A program made the translations under genes and the position numbers. From the NCBI GenBank assembly GCA_019321725.1, contig CM033123.1, positions 15,550,925-15,614,924 of the forward strand: 64,000 nucleotides of DNA, read 5' to 3'. Each line of letters opens with the position of its first letter. The first letter of the stretch is position 1. The notes beneath the pieces were generated by a model. That model was not told the origin of the DNA and made no database searches. It worked only from the letters and a program-made list of their open reading frames with translations. The DNA is from Paulownia fortunei (taxonomy: Eukaryota > Streptophyta > Magnoliopsida > Lamiales > Paulowniaceae). Of this stretch, positions 11,301 through 26,086 are shown piece after piece.

Positions 11301-14300
11301 ATGAGCAAAATCAAGTGGGGCAGTGTGTTTGACAGGCAAATATTTCATGGATGGATCACTGGGGAATTTATGAATTTGAATTTGAAGGGGATGTCCCCAA
11401 GCCCTAGGTTCTTCACCCCTGGACCTTTCCTTGTTACCCTTCTCCCATACTCTTTCCTTTCTCTCTCTCTCACTGGGTTATGTTTGGTTATGACAAAAAC
11501 TTTGTAGGTAATTCTTTGTATTTGACTAAAATAACCTTATATTGAAAATCTGAACCTCAAAATGAATGGAAAAGTGATAATTACTTTTTTTTTTATTTTT
11601 TTAAATGAGGTTACTGAATGATTTTAGTTCCTTTAAAGTAGTAGCTTGAATTCGTTCAAGGTATTTATCAATAAATTATTTTAAATTATAATTAAATAGG
11701 ACTATTATTTTTCACTATTATAAGTAGAACAAGTTATAAGGTTCGTGTAATGGAAAAAATTATTATTTATTTATTTGTGGTTTTATGAGATGTCATATGC
11801 TTCATAATATATCATGTCTATTTAATTCTAACATCTATTTCCTCGTGCTATCCTGAAGACAAGGAAAATTAAATAGTTTTGGGAAATTTCATTGAACTTC
11901 CATTCCTCCCATCCCTCTACCTATTAGGTTAGTTTTGCTTGAGAAATAGATATATCTAATTTTTACCTAACTTGTGCAGACTACAAGGAAAATGCACTTA
12001 GCCATCTACAAATATTGTTCAACCTTAGTTTGTATTTCTTTTTCCTTTCAAAAGTCTTCTGAAATTTTCTCCAACCCACAAAAAGAAAAAAGAAAAAAGA
12101 AAATAAATATGCTATTATGTTAATTGTTCACTTTTTATGGTAAGATTTGAGTAATCTATGTGTAAATTACTACAATATTTGAAATCGCTAATTCAACTCG
12201 ACGACTCTATTTGTATTTTCAGAAACAAATTTTTATTTATTATCATTTTTTTATCGTATTGCATTAATTATCGATATATATATATTATAATTTATAATAA
12301 AAAATATTATGTGTCGAATATCCTTTTATTTCTATTGCATTGGAGTTATCCTCATAAATAGTGATAGATTAGTTACATAATTATACTAGAGACATACTCA
12401 AATGAAAATGAGGGGAAAAAAATCCTTCTAAAATTATGAATAGTATATTTAATTTTTAAGATGCAGCATTTAATAAATAATATATCGAATATACGAATAA
12501 TGAAAATAAATATTTTATTTTTTATAAAATAAAATATTTATCGATTATTTAAGTATCCGTACACATCCATTATATTGAATATAGTATGTATAATACCTAG
12601 TATATCTTATCTTTTACTCAAAATGTGACAATTGAACTTTATACCTTATTTTATTTGTTGATTAATTGACTTTGGAACTTTCCACTTTCTAGTTTTGGAA
12701 CTTCTTGGAATAAAGTCAAGGAAATTCGGCTGTTTCCCCATTTTGATTCAATAGTTAGCTTTTTGGTGCATTAAAAATTAGACTAACCAGCCTACAATTT
12801 GAGTCCCCTACAAAACTTGAATACCAAAACTAAACCTACTTGTTGCCAACACGAAATCTTCATGGAACATAGAACCAGGTCTAATTCAAATAATATAAAA
12901 TTAAATTCAAATTTCACCAAACAAATGAGTCCTTATCTTTCTTTTATAGAACTTGATTAGTTTATTATAAATTATTAATTTTTTATAGTTGTTAATGGTA
13001 GATTGCCAATTACTTCACTTTTTTTTTTTTTAAAAAAAAAGGGAAATCGTCACTTAACCACCAAAATTTAGCTAATTTTGAGATTTCACTAATTTGCCTC
13101 ATATAAAAAATTTCAAGAAAAGGACAAGTAAATTTGAATATTTTGCAAAATAATTAAAAGTAGGATTTTTATTTCTCAAATTCATCTTTTTATTTATTTA
13201 TTTATTTATTATTCGCTCTGGCGAGTATACAGTTCAATGTCATGTGCCAAGCTGGAGAATAATTAAATGAAAAAAAATTAGAGTTTTAAAGAAATAATAA
13301 TAATATTGACTCTATGCATGGGATTGCGTTGCAGAAAGGGAATGATAGCTCAGCAATCATGTTAATGCATGCATAGGCAAATTTTCATGCCCACACTTGG
13401 GCTCCAATAGCCATATATGAACAATTTTAAATTTTTTGAAAAATATAAATATTATATTTATTAATAATATTATGCGAAATTAATGTTTGTACAGGTTAAA
13501 GTTCAAAATTTATATCTAACGTTTCCAACTCATTAATATGAATTAATTATTATTTATTTAATTAATTAATCTAATCAATTAGTTAATTGCTTGAATTACA
13601 GTTTTCCTAATTTTATTAGGTGCAGTTAAGTGATTCATTAATTGATTAAATTAATTCAATACTTATATTAATTAATCCTACTAAATAATTAATTTAATTA
13701 ATTAATTTTTTAATTCAATAATTGGTTATTTCGCATAGCAAGAAATAAACTTGTTTGAGTTTGTGCATGACTTCTTACGTTTATCAATGGGCTAGTAATA
13801 TGCTCACAAGTTTTGTAATTCATTTAAACAATTAAAATTATTATGATCCAATTAATTAATTATATTAAAATTAATTTTTTAATTTTAAAAATTCATCAAT
13901 CATGGTTACTATTTAAAAACACGTTATGAAAATCTAGATATATATATATATATATATGAAGTAACAAATTTTTTAAATTACGAGTACTATATGATTACGG
14001 TCCTTCTATTAATTAATCTATTAATTAGATTTAGGGTATAAATTATTAATTAAAATCTAAATAACTCAATAATTATGTGTATATTCCTAGTTATTTGATT
14101 GATCGAAGAAATTTAATAATTGTTTTTTCAAGTTTCATTATATTTTGATCAAGAACTTTCAAGTTAAAAATTATAAAAAATATAAGAAATTTCTTATATT
14201 CATTTACGTAGTTAATGGATTATATACTAACCACTCACTAACATTCATATCTAATTAAATTACATTGAAATATTCCCACCGTAATTATCCTATAATATGA

Positions 14301-17300
14301 TAATAAATTAAAGCACAACCCAACTATGTTCGGGATTAATATGGTGCCTGAAGTTTACAAACTAATCTTGAACTATAAATTATGTATTCAACAAGATTTC
14401 ATTTTTTATTAGGAGTTTCTAGATAAGATAGCTGATATACGACTTTGTATTTTAATAAATATCCACGTACATGTACACTTTATTGTAATATCTCTTAAAT
14501 AATATATTTTTCTTGTGAGCATGCATTGTACGATGCCAATCATATTGCAATAATGATGTCTTGCTAAAATAATTCTCAACTTATAATAATTTAATATCAA
14601 AATCACAAAAGCATATTTTATGATCGATATTATATATGCGATTATATTTCATAGCTATATTTGATATGGGACTTCATATAAATTTAATTAAAATAAATAA
14701 AAATAATAAAATACTTAATTTATTGATATTAATTGAAAAAGTTATTTGTTAATGCAAATTACTTTATAAAAAAATCCAATATTTTTTTTCTCTTATCTTA
14801 TTTAGAAATAAGTCACGATTTACGTTCAACATGACTATAAGAGCTTCTATCACTAGGTTCCCATTACTGTAAGATATTCGAATTCAATCATAACTATTAC
14901 GTAAAGGGCAATACAGTCAATATAGCCCTAATAATTCCAAACTAGTACTATAAGCGAGTTCAAACCCATAATAGATTAGGTTAATTAAACTAAGTACGTT
15001 ACGCAACTTAAAAGAACAATAATGCATGATGGGCATGTCATGTGACATTATAGCTGTATGCAAGTTATAAGAGATCAAGTGGATGCATGGTGGACCTTAG
15101 CAAATAGCAGTGATGTAGAGAATAAAAATGGAAATTCTGACATGTGCCCCCTTTCTCTTTCATTCAATGCATCCTCCATGCAATCTCTAAAACTCTAATT
15201 CCTCGTACAACCGACTTTTTCATTAATTTAACTTTTAACTTTATTTATTTATTTATTTATTTTAAAAAAAGAAAAGAAAGATTCATGAATTGAGTTGGTG
15301 TATATAGCCCTTTTCAATGAATTTTAGATATATATATATATATTATATGTGAATTAATGTTATACTTTTGTAAGATGTAGATTTGTGGGATTAAGAAAAG
15401 GTAGTCAACCAAATCTTAGTGATGAAGTTCAATATTTAATGAAATAATGAACATTTTCTCAATTTTATTATTCTTTGTTTGAGTGAATTTGTTAATCAAA
15501 ATTAAATTTTCATTTTCATGGTTTATATAATGATTAAAAAAAATTGAGAAATAAATTAGATTGAACTAATTATTTGTTGATTCTTTAAATGACGCAGAGG
15601 ATTTAACTCTAGCGATGTCCAAAAAATTCATAATTTATATTCCTAATTCAAAGGACCACCACTTTCTACATTTAGAAATATGAAGGTAATTTTTAATTAC
15701 ACAGAAGCCAAGTTGAATGCACCACCTTAGGCCTGCCTTAATTAAGACAATTAATGATATTATATACCACAAACATTGCTTAGAATAAAGCACATTATTA
15801 TATATCCATATATATATATATATATATATATTGAGAGAGAGAGAGAGAGAGAGAGAGACGCAAAGGTTGAGTTTGGAATGGTCCATTTGTTTGTACATGT
15901 TGGTGGTTTGGAATTCCTATGCCCCTTCACCAACTGAAAGCAAAACCATACCTAGGGCTCCCCATTTGGCCCTAATACCAACATAATCCCATTTTGGTTT
16001 TTAGATCCAATTTTCATAGTATATACCACAAGTGGACATCATCACATTATAATACCAAAGTAATACAAATTGGGATATTAAATATATATTTTATACAACA
16101 ATGTGTATATTTAAGTCAGTAAATCTTTTTTTTTTTAATTTGATATTCTTTCATTTTTTTGTTTTAAATCTTAACTATTGGTTCAAATTTTCAAGGAAGC
16201 CATTTCAAGTACAACCAAGTATAATAAAATAATTCTCAAAATTGACAACGTTTGTGGTATTAACGTAAATCGTGCAATATAATTTTTTTTTGTTAGTTTA
16301 ATATTTTTTTTTTTTCAAATTTGGGTATTCATTCAACCTTACAAGAAGACGATTCCAAGTACAAACAAATACATGCTTCCATCGTCATAAGAGTTCGAAT
16401 TCTTATAGAAATTTGCGGTTCAATTTCGATATGAAATAATTACTGTGGTGTCAGTGAGATCTTGCGACGGAGGTTAATATGGAGTAATCACTGTGAAGGA
16501 CGACTCCTTGTGCGCAAAAGAAGTTCATTTGGAGAATCTGTAATCCACTTGAAGCATATATCGTGATTTACCACTCCAAGATTTTAGGAGTATGGATTTT
16601 TGAAGTTGATATAATATGGGGATAATTAAATTATCAAATATATATATATATATATATATAATGAATGACAAAAATGTACAATTTCGTACTTACCAATTCC
16701 CACCTAAAATTAAGTTTCCAAAAGAGAATTTTGACTATAGATACACAGTGAGTCAAGAAAAAAGGTTAATGGGCATGGCAGTCATTGTTTTACCATGTTC
16801 AATTTGAATAAGGCAGCAGCAGCCCGTTGTAATGTGCCCCCACAAAAAAGAAGTAAAAGTATACATCCCCCTTAGCCCTTAAACAGCAACATTTACATGG
16901 TCTTAAAGATGGTAACAACTTGCTCATTTCTGTGATCATTTTAGCATCAAATTCATGCCAATTGCATTCCTGATTTGATAGTCATACATTTAAGTCAAAA
17001 AAAAAGAAAAATGAGAAACAAGTAATCATATCTTTGTGAAAGGATTTTCAAAAGAGGTATGCTAGATAGTTTTTCATTGGCCCTTTTAACTATTCTTGAT
17101 TTCGTATAATATAGATTTGTGAATTAATAATGATTTTTTGTCGTGTTCGGGTTTATAGGTAACGATATTTACCTCCGAATCCACTAAGTATAAATTAAAA
17201 TTGAGTTACAAATAATTTATCATAAAAAAATATTCAATAGATGCACTTGAATTATTTATAGCAATGTTCGTAAGTCAAATTTCTTAATATTTATTTCATG

Positions 17301-19599
17301 TTTGATGGAATTGTATGGGAAAATTATTTTATTTTATTATTTTTATTTTTAATATTATTATTATTTTCTGGGATGGTTGGGTGGTCGGTGGGGTTAGGGG
17401 GGAGGGGGTTGTTTGGCAGTTTACTTGGACAAAATAGACATCAGAACAAAATTCAGGTCATAATGCATGAAGCAAGCAGTCTCAAATTTGGGTAAAAACT
17501 GATGGAAACTTAAAGGAAAAGAGGCTACTTTCCTCGTACACGCGTTCACCAGTATTGCCCATTTTCAATTCAAACAAAGTCTACTAGAAAAATTTGTTCC
17601 AATCTATATGTCGGTTGGCGAAATTTTTTGTCAATCGTTTAAATATTATTTAAATATGATTTTGAACTATTAAATATTTATATAATAATACCATAAAGTA
17701 AAACATTAATAATCTAATGATTAATACTGAAGTGAACAACATCTCATGAGCCAATTATTTCATATGTAAAGCCATTTCGGTACTAATAATTGGAGTAGCC
17801 ACTCATGCTATGGATGGGATTCTTGAAGATGAAATGCTGGAGATCATTGATCATATATTTACATACAATCATACAAATATATAAATGTGTGTAAAATATA
17901 TAATGAGATGTATAATTAATTCATACCATCGAGATTTTAAAAAACATAGGATCTTGTAGATGCATATCGACACAACAAGATCCACATATTTAATTGACAC
18001 ATATAACTTCAATAATCCATAATTATGCTGTTTAAGGATTTGGACTACCAACAATTAAAAACACGTTTGGTTTGATTATTTATTCTAATTATCGAGATTA
18101 TTTTTGAAGAATTAAATAATCAACTTGAAATTCGTAAAGATTTTCACCATATTGTTCGATTATTAATTCAAAAAATATCGATTCTTTGACAAGCTTTCGA
18201 AATAATTGTTTTTTCCCATGATAAAAGTTTTCTAAATTATAAGCAAATTACATATCTGTAATTTTTTTTAGATCATAGTACCCTGAAAATTTGTTGCCTA
18301 TTAAGCCCAAATGATTATTTCTTTAATTATTCCAAAACCTTAAAAAAATGTTGATAGTTAAAAGGGATGGGACTGCAGCATTTTAAATTTTAGACCATAG
18401 GTTGGATGGCCATGGGCCATGGACTTTACATGTATGGTCTGGAAATTAGCTGATTTTGGGCCTGATTAATTATATCGAATGATATAATTTTATGTTTTAA
18501 TTTATTTTTTTCTTACTAAAATTTAAAGTCTTGACATGAACCAAGTATTTATCTATATACATATTTCTTTCCTATATATATTTTCTTTGCAACAACTTGA
18601 TTTTTTACAATTTAATCTTTATATAGTTTCAAACGAGAAATAACTTATAGTTCAAGTGGAAAAATTAAAGTTTTAAGACTTTGAGATGTTAGGTTTGAAC
18701 CCGTTAAATATGTGAACATTTGTTTTAGATGTTAATAATTAATATTCGTATATTGATGATAGTTAGTTTGTTGTTTGCTAATCGATTTACTAAAAAATAA
18801 AATAAAAAAGGCTTAGAACCCAATCTTAGGTGATCCGATCTAATTATGATCCATGTCCAACCAATTTAAATATATGTTACTTTTATTTACATAAAAAATT
18901 ACCTTTGATGAATAATTTTGATACTAATTCTTTTTTACATGGGAAGTTGCATTTTAAAACTAGATTCTATACCTAGACAATAATTCTTATGAATTATATA
19001 TGACATAAGAAAAATGCAGTCACATCCAAATTTGAATGTTCTTACTGTAAAATTGAGATATCAAGAACATGAGTTTTGATATTTCAATCCCACCAGAAAA
19101 AATATCATACTTAATCAGTCTTATTTTTTTTTTCAATTTGTTTAAAAACCTAATCCCACCACAGAATGCTATCTACAGCAGCAGTGACATTCATGTGTTC
19201 TATCATAACTTGGAGAATTTTCAGCAGCAGTTAAGACAACCTGAAATGTGAAAACATTAACTACTGATAAAAGAAACAAGTATTGTGACATGAAGATCTT
19301 TCTCTACCATTCATCTTAATGCGTCGATGATCACGACAATCAACTATTCAACTGAAAAACTTCATGTTTACTCGGACACGATAGAATCAGCAAATTGCTC
19401 ATGTAAGCAGCTAACTATAAGCATGCAGAGAAGTCAAGGACAGTATCATAGCATCGAAACAATCTCAAAGTGACTTTCCTAAACATTACAAACGATCTTA
19501 GTATTGAATTAATACATGAGCTAGAGTTCCTATGTTTTATTAGGACGATAATCGGGTGACATAAGAAAAGACACAGCTCCCAGCACTAACAGGTTGTCC
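11301..19599. other. Long AT-rich spacer without recognisable genes
   Basis: About 8 kb with no gene I can support on either strand. It holds TA and GA microsatellites (13938-13958, 15809-15831, 15833-15858, 16638-16660), poly-T tracts near 16125-16310, and AT-rich repeat-like sequence. A few patches are less AT-rich (about 13310-13420, 15020-15200, 15890-16010, 16810-16960) and could be regulatory, but nothing identifies them. I checked by eye for tRNA signatures and for several common microRNAs (for example 156, 159, 164, 166, 172, 396) and found none. Confidence 0.55.
15809..15858. repeat. TA/GA compound microsatellite
   Basis: A run of TA dinucleotides (about 15809-15831) joined to a run of GA dinucleotides (about 15833-15858), both directly visible. 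Confidence 0.92.
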
Positions 19600-20655
19600 T
19601 CAATCCTGCATAAGAAAAGCAATACTTGAGAGCATGATGCATGTGAATAATAACAAGAGTTATCCACACTTGGTGCAAGAAAATGAATATCCCTAACATA
19701 CCTCGTCGTCGTCGTCATCATCACCTCCGTCTTCCTTCTTCTTCTTGAGACGAGTTGTGCCACCCTCCTTGGAGATGGGCAACTTCATTGCTCCAAAAGG
19801 CGTGTCCACATGAATATTTCCTTTCATAGAGTACCCAGTTCCTCTCCCCCTAATCATGTCCCAAAGTGCAGAACCACAGTCCTTGGGCCTAAAGGTGATG
19901 GGAATGTCGATGTAGCTAATTCCATTCTTTTCAATTTTAGCAGATGTGGTTAGTTCAGCACCGCCGATGCTCACATCAGATAGCCACACCTCATAGTCAA
20001 GATCATTAAGCCCCAGGTCAAAGTCGTTCTTGTTTTCCAACTTCAAATGAAGAGTTGCAATAGTTTCTTCAAAAGAGAACTTCTCAAAATGAATTTTCTC
20101 AACGTCAATATCTGGCTTGTAAGGTATGGGGATCTCTCCAGTCTTCTCAAGAGGCAGAGTAAGCCTACCAAACACCGGCACATCCACTATGAGGTCAACC
20201 TTGATTCTGTAAGGAATAATGCTTCCAGGCTTTATATCATCGTATGTGCTCTTAATATCATCATATATCAGACAAATCGGTATCTTAACAGTCTCAGAAC
20301 CATGTGCATGTATCGTACCGGCATCAGGAATCAACCCAGAAACTAGTTTCCTCCCATCACTCTCAATTAAATAGTTTATGTCAATGAGAGGGATAGGAAT
20401 AGGATTCGGGTTCTTCACAAGGACATCCACAACTATATCTGCCTTTTGGAGATTGATGTGAGGAATATGAATCCCAGAAACATCTGCCGTTGGCTTCCCA
20501 AATCCTATTGTTTCCTCGATTTTCTCACCAATGTCATGGATGAAATCCTTAACCTTCTCCAGAAATCCACCCTTCTCTTCATCTTTCTTGTCTTCTTTGT
20601 GCTCTCTGTCTTTGACTTCCCTTTCGACTACATCTGGATTATCACAAGATGCCAT
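19600..20655 (-). CDS. LEA14-like desiccation-related protein with two WHy/LEA_2 domains
   Basis: Protein of about 319 residues, homologous to the Arabidopsis LEA14-like protein At2g44060 (atypical, folded, hydrophobic group-2 LEA). Such proteins are linked to dehydration tolerance; no enzymatic activity is known. Exons on the minus strand are 20655-19702 and 19605-19600. Residues 1-60 are highly charged (KDREHKEDKKDEEKGGF) and are followed by two WHy repeats, each with the NPN/NKN-type turn: VKNPNPIPIPL in the first and LKLENKNDFDLGL in the second. The C-terminus is basic and then poly-Asp. The open frame would read through to ...DEVC, but a canonical donor (GAG, then GTATGTTAG) and an acceptor (CTTATGCAG) join GAG to GATTGA, giving ...DED and a stop. 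The start at 20655 follows an acceptor at 20658-20659, so the leader contains an intron and the longer upstream open frame is not coding. Confidence 0.9.
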
Positions 20656-20657
20656 AC

Positions 20658-21643
20658 CTGTCAAACAACAAATTCCAAATATTGCTAAAATTAGACAGAA
20701 GGAAAAAAAGATTAGCCAATGCCAGTCAAGAAAATGGGGTGTTCTACTCAGGAAAACTAGGAACTCAGATATAGGTCTGAATCCATGATGTATGGACATT
20801 ATATATCTAGTTGTCCAAAGAAGTATTACAAAGATAACATCAGCCTAGAAGGTGTAGTGACAAATCAAACTACTAAGCTTGTCTTTTATCAATCGTAATT
20901 ATAATGTCAGAACTTCAAATGCAAAAAAATAGAGTAAAATCAATCCTCATCCCAAATTTGTAATGCAAAACTTAAAGTGAAAAAAAAGATTCCAAAACAA
21001 GATTCATTTCCAAAGAAAAACAGGGTGCATCTTTACAAACACAGAGCACATTCCAATCTAACTTCATTCTCAGACAATCAAACAGGGCAAATGAAATCTG
21101 TAAAACCACATCTCAAGATGCAGAAGATTGTGATCAAGGTAAAAGGGTACTCAAAAATCTTCAAAAGATGAAAGCTTTTTTCCATTTCTATTCCCTTTTT
21201 AAAAGTCCCATATAAATCCAGATCCTCAATTTCACAGTCCTCAATCTGCACCTTCATTTTCCCAAGATTTTTAATTGCAACAAATTCAGAACCGTCATAA
21301 AATCCTAAAGAGCATAAAACCTTGTAATCTTGAAAACTGACCTCTAGATTACAGATGTAAGACAATTAGATCCAGAACCCAAAATCAGGATCAGAAAATG
21401 TACATAATTCCCCAAGACTGACTTTTGTTCCCTTAAAATCAAACAAAAGAGATAGAGAATTCAAAACAAAAAAAGAGGGATTAAGATTACTGAGTGATCT
21501 GTCTGAATTCATCAGCAAATGGGGGCAAAAACAAACTAATTTAATCTGATAAGTTCCAAATAAAGGATCAACATCTTCACACAAAAAGAATGATCAGCAT
21601 ACATATTACATACAAAAATATGAATCGGTGGGTGAAACTTTAC
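20658..21643 (-). other. Predicted 5'UTR intron of the LEA gene
   Basis: On the minus strand a donor (CTACTG followed by GTAAAGT) at 21643-21642 and an acceptor (TTGTTTGACAG) ending at 20658 bound a 986-base intron just two bases before the start codon. It contains only short, unrecognisable open frames. This is inferred from splice signals. Confidence 0.55.
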
Positions 21644-21845
21644 CAGTAGGAACTGTATAGAGAACCAAGTGAAGTAGAGCGGCAAAGTATATCCAAGATA
21701 GGAGTGGACTAGTATTTCTTGATGGGTTCAGCAGAATGAGGACTGATTTATCAATATAAAAAGGAGAAATGCATTTTAGCTTTTTTTGAAAAGGAAATAC
21801 GTTGATAAAATCACTGTAATTTGCCGACAAGACAAGACGTGGGAT
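21644..21845 (-). promoter_or_regulatory. Leader and core promoter of the LEA gene with an ACGTG motif
   Basis: A TATA-like sequence is read on the minus strand near 21754-21761 (TTTTATAT), about 110 bases before the leader donor. An ACGTG core (21837-21841, GACGTGGG on the plus strand) lies about 75 bases further up; this is the core of ABA-response elements and suits a dehydration-type gene. One ACGTG core alone can occur by chance. Confidence 0.4.
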
Positions 21846-23325
21846 CGTTAACGCGGAATCGACTCGTAGCGGACCAAGAGGGGCCCTTACACTTGTCCCC
21901 TCATATATGACAAAACACTACAGTTGTTACGCTAAATTTAAAATTCAATTCTAATTTTTTTATTTCAAATTTTATTATAAAAAAATATTTTTTAAATATT
22001 ATTTATTATTCTATTTGTAAAAATTATTTTATTTCATTAAATATATATTAATATATTAATACAATTACATATTTAATTTGTATTTTACGTTTAGTTAATT
22101 AAATAATATATTTGATTAATATAATATAATTACATGCAAATTAAATAATATACATAAAATAAAATAATTAATAATAAATTTAAGTAAAAAATTAAAAATA
22201 TTACATTAAAGTAGATAAAATAAAAAAATAATTATTTAATAATACAACTTAAACTATAAAGTAAATTACATATTGATAGTCATTTAATTTTCTGAATTTG
22301 TATATTCATTTTACAAATGATTAATCAAATGAATAAATTTTAGCAATATAAATATTTTAATCTTAATAATAACAATATAAATAAAATAATTAAATTCTAT
22401 TAAAAATATTTATGTATATATAAAAAATAAAAAGAAATAATTTTGTTAAAAAATATATAACTAGGATAAAAAATAAAATTCTAAAACATTTTAAACATAA
22501 TAAAGAAATAAAAAGATTTAAAAACAATATTAATAAACTAATTAAATTTTATTAAAAATATTTGCATATATAAAATTATAAAAAAAAAATATTGGAAAAT
22601 AAAAATTATAATAAAAAATGAGTTTTTATAATAATTTTAAACATAATAAAAAAATATAAAATTTGTTATAAAAAGAAATAAGAAACAAGGATAACGCAAG
22701 AGATTGGCGTTGAGTTGGATTTTCTTTTGGATCCAAATTTCAAACCTAACCCTATAAATAACGGGTTTGCTCTTATAAATTTTTTTAAAATATCTTATAA
22801 AATATTTGAGAGTGTATAAAATTATAAAAATATTTAATAATTTTTTCAAAAAATAATTTATGAACTCATAAATTAAGATGCTAGTATCATATAAGCTATT
22901 TTAAAAAAAAGTAAGAAGATTCTAATGTATTTTCAAACTAAAATCTTATTTTAACTAGCTCATTTAATCTTAATTAATTTTAATTATCAAAATTGACATT
23001 ACTAATATCTTAAAATTTCATAATTTTATTTTATCTAAACACTTAAAAATTTTATTTTTAAAATAAAATTTAATATTTTATAAATTCTAAAAATATCTTA
23101 TAAATTTTTTTAAATAAAATTATCAAAACACCCTATTAATCCAATTAAGACGCGAGTCATCCATATGTAGATTAAATCTAGATGAGGATTGCAAACGGGC
23201 GGTTGGGTTTGGAGGGTTTAAAAGAGGAGATTAATTGAGATGAAATAAATAAGTTTAAATACTAGGAAAGGGGAAATGGATCCAGTCCATTCCTTGTGTG
23301 TGTCAAGTTAACAACTTTTATACTG
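21846..23325. other. AT-rich spacer between the divergent LEA and RPL18a genes, MITE-like in part
   Basis: Very AT-rich, without a supported gene. The part at about 22740-23150 begins near ACCCTATAAATAACGGG and ends with TATCAAAACACCCTATTAA, resembling the short termini of hAT-like MITEs, but clear terminal inverted repeats and a target-site duplication could not be confirmed by eye. Confidence 0.35.
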
Positions 23326-23406
23326 AGCCCAATATCAATTAAGGAAGCCCAATAGCTTTAAAAAGCCCATTAATTTATTAGGGATTCATTATCACAAAAA
23401 ACCCTA
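23326..23406 (+). promoter_or_regulatory. Site II elements and telo-box of the RPL18a promoter
   Basis: Three AGCCCA motifs (23326-23331, 23346-23351, 23364-23369; the reverse of TGGGCT, site II) are followed by a telo-box, AAACCCTA, at 23399-23406, about 70 bases before the start codon. Site II plus telo-box is the well-known architecture of plant ribosomal-protein and growth-associated promoters bound by TCP factors. Confidence 0.8.
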
Positions 23407-23476
23407 GAGTGTGCCCTTTTTACGCATCCCCAACCGGAGAGTGAGAGAGAGTGAGAGAGATCAGAATCAATCGAAA

Positions 23477-26086
<2,610 letters not shown>

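Noticed and set aside
19693..20799. Longer 368-codon version of the LEA protein starting MSIHHGFRP
   Set aside because: The first 49 codons lie mostly in the predicted leader intron, the family starts at MASC, and the last two codons lie beyond a canonical donor.
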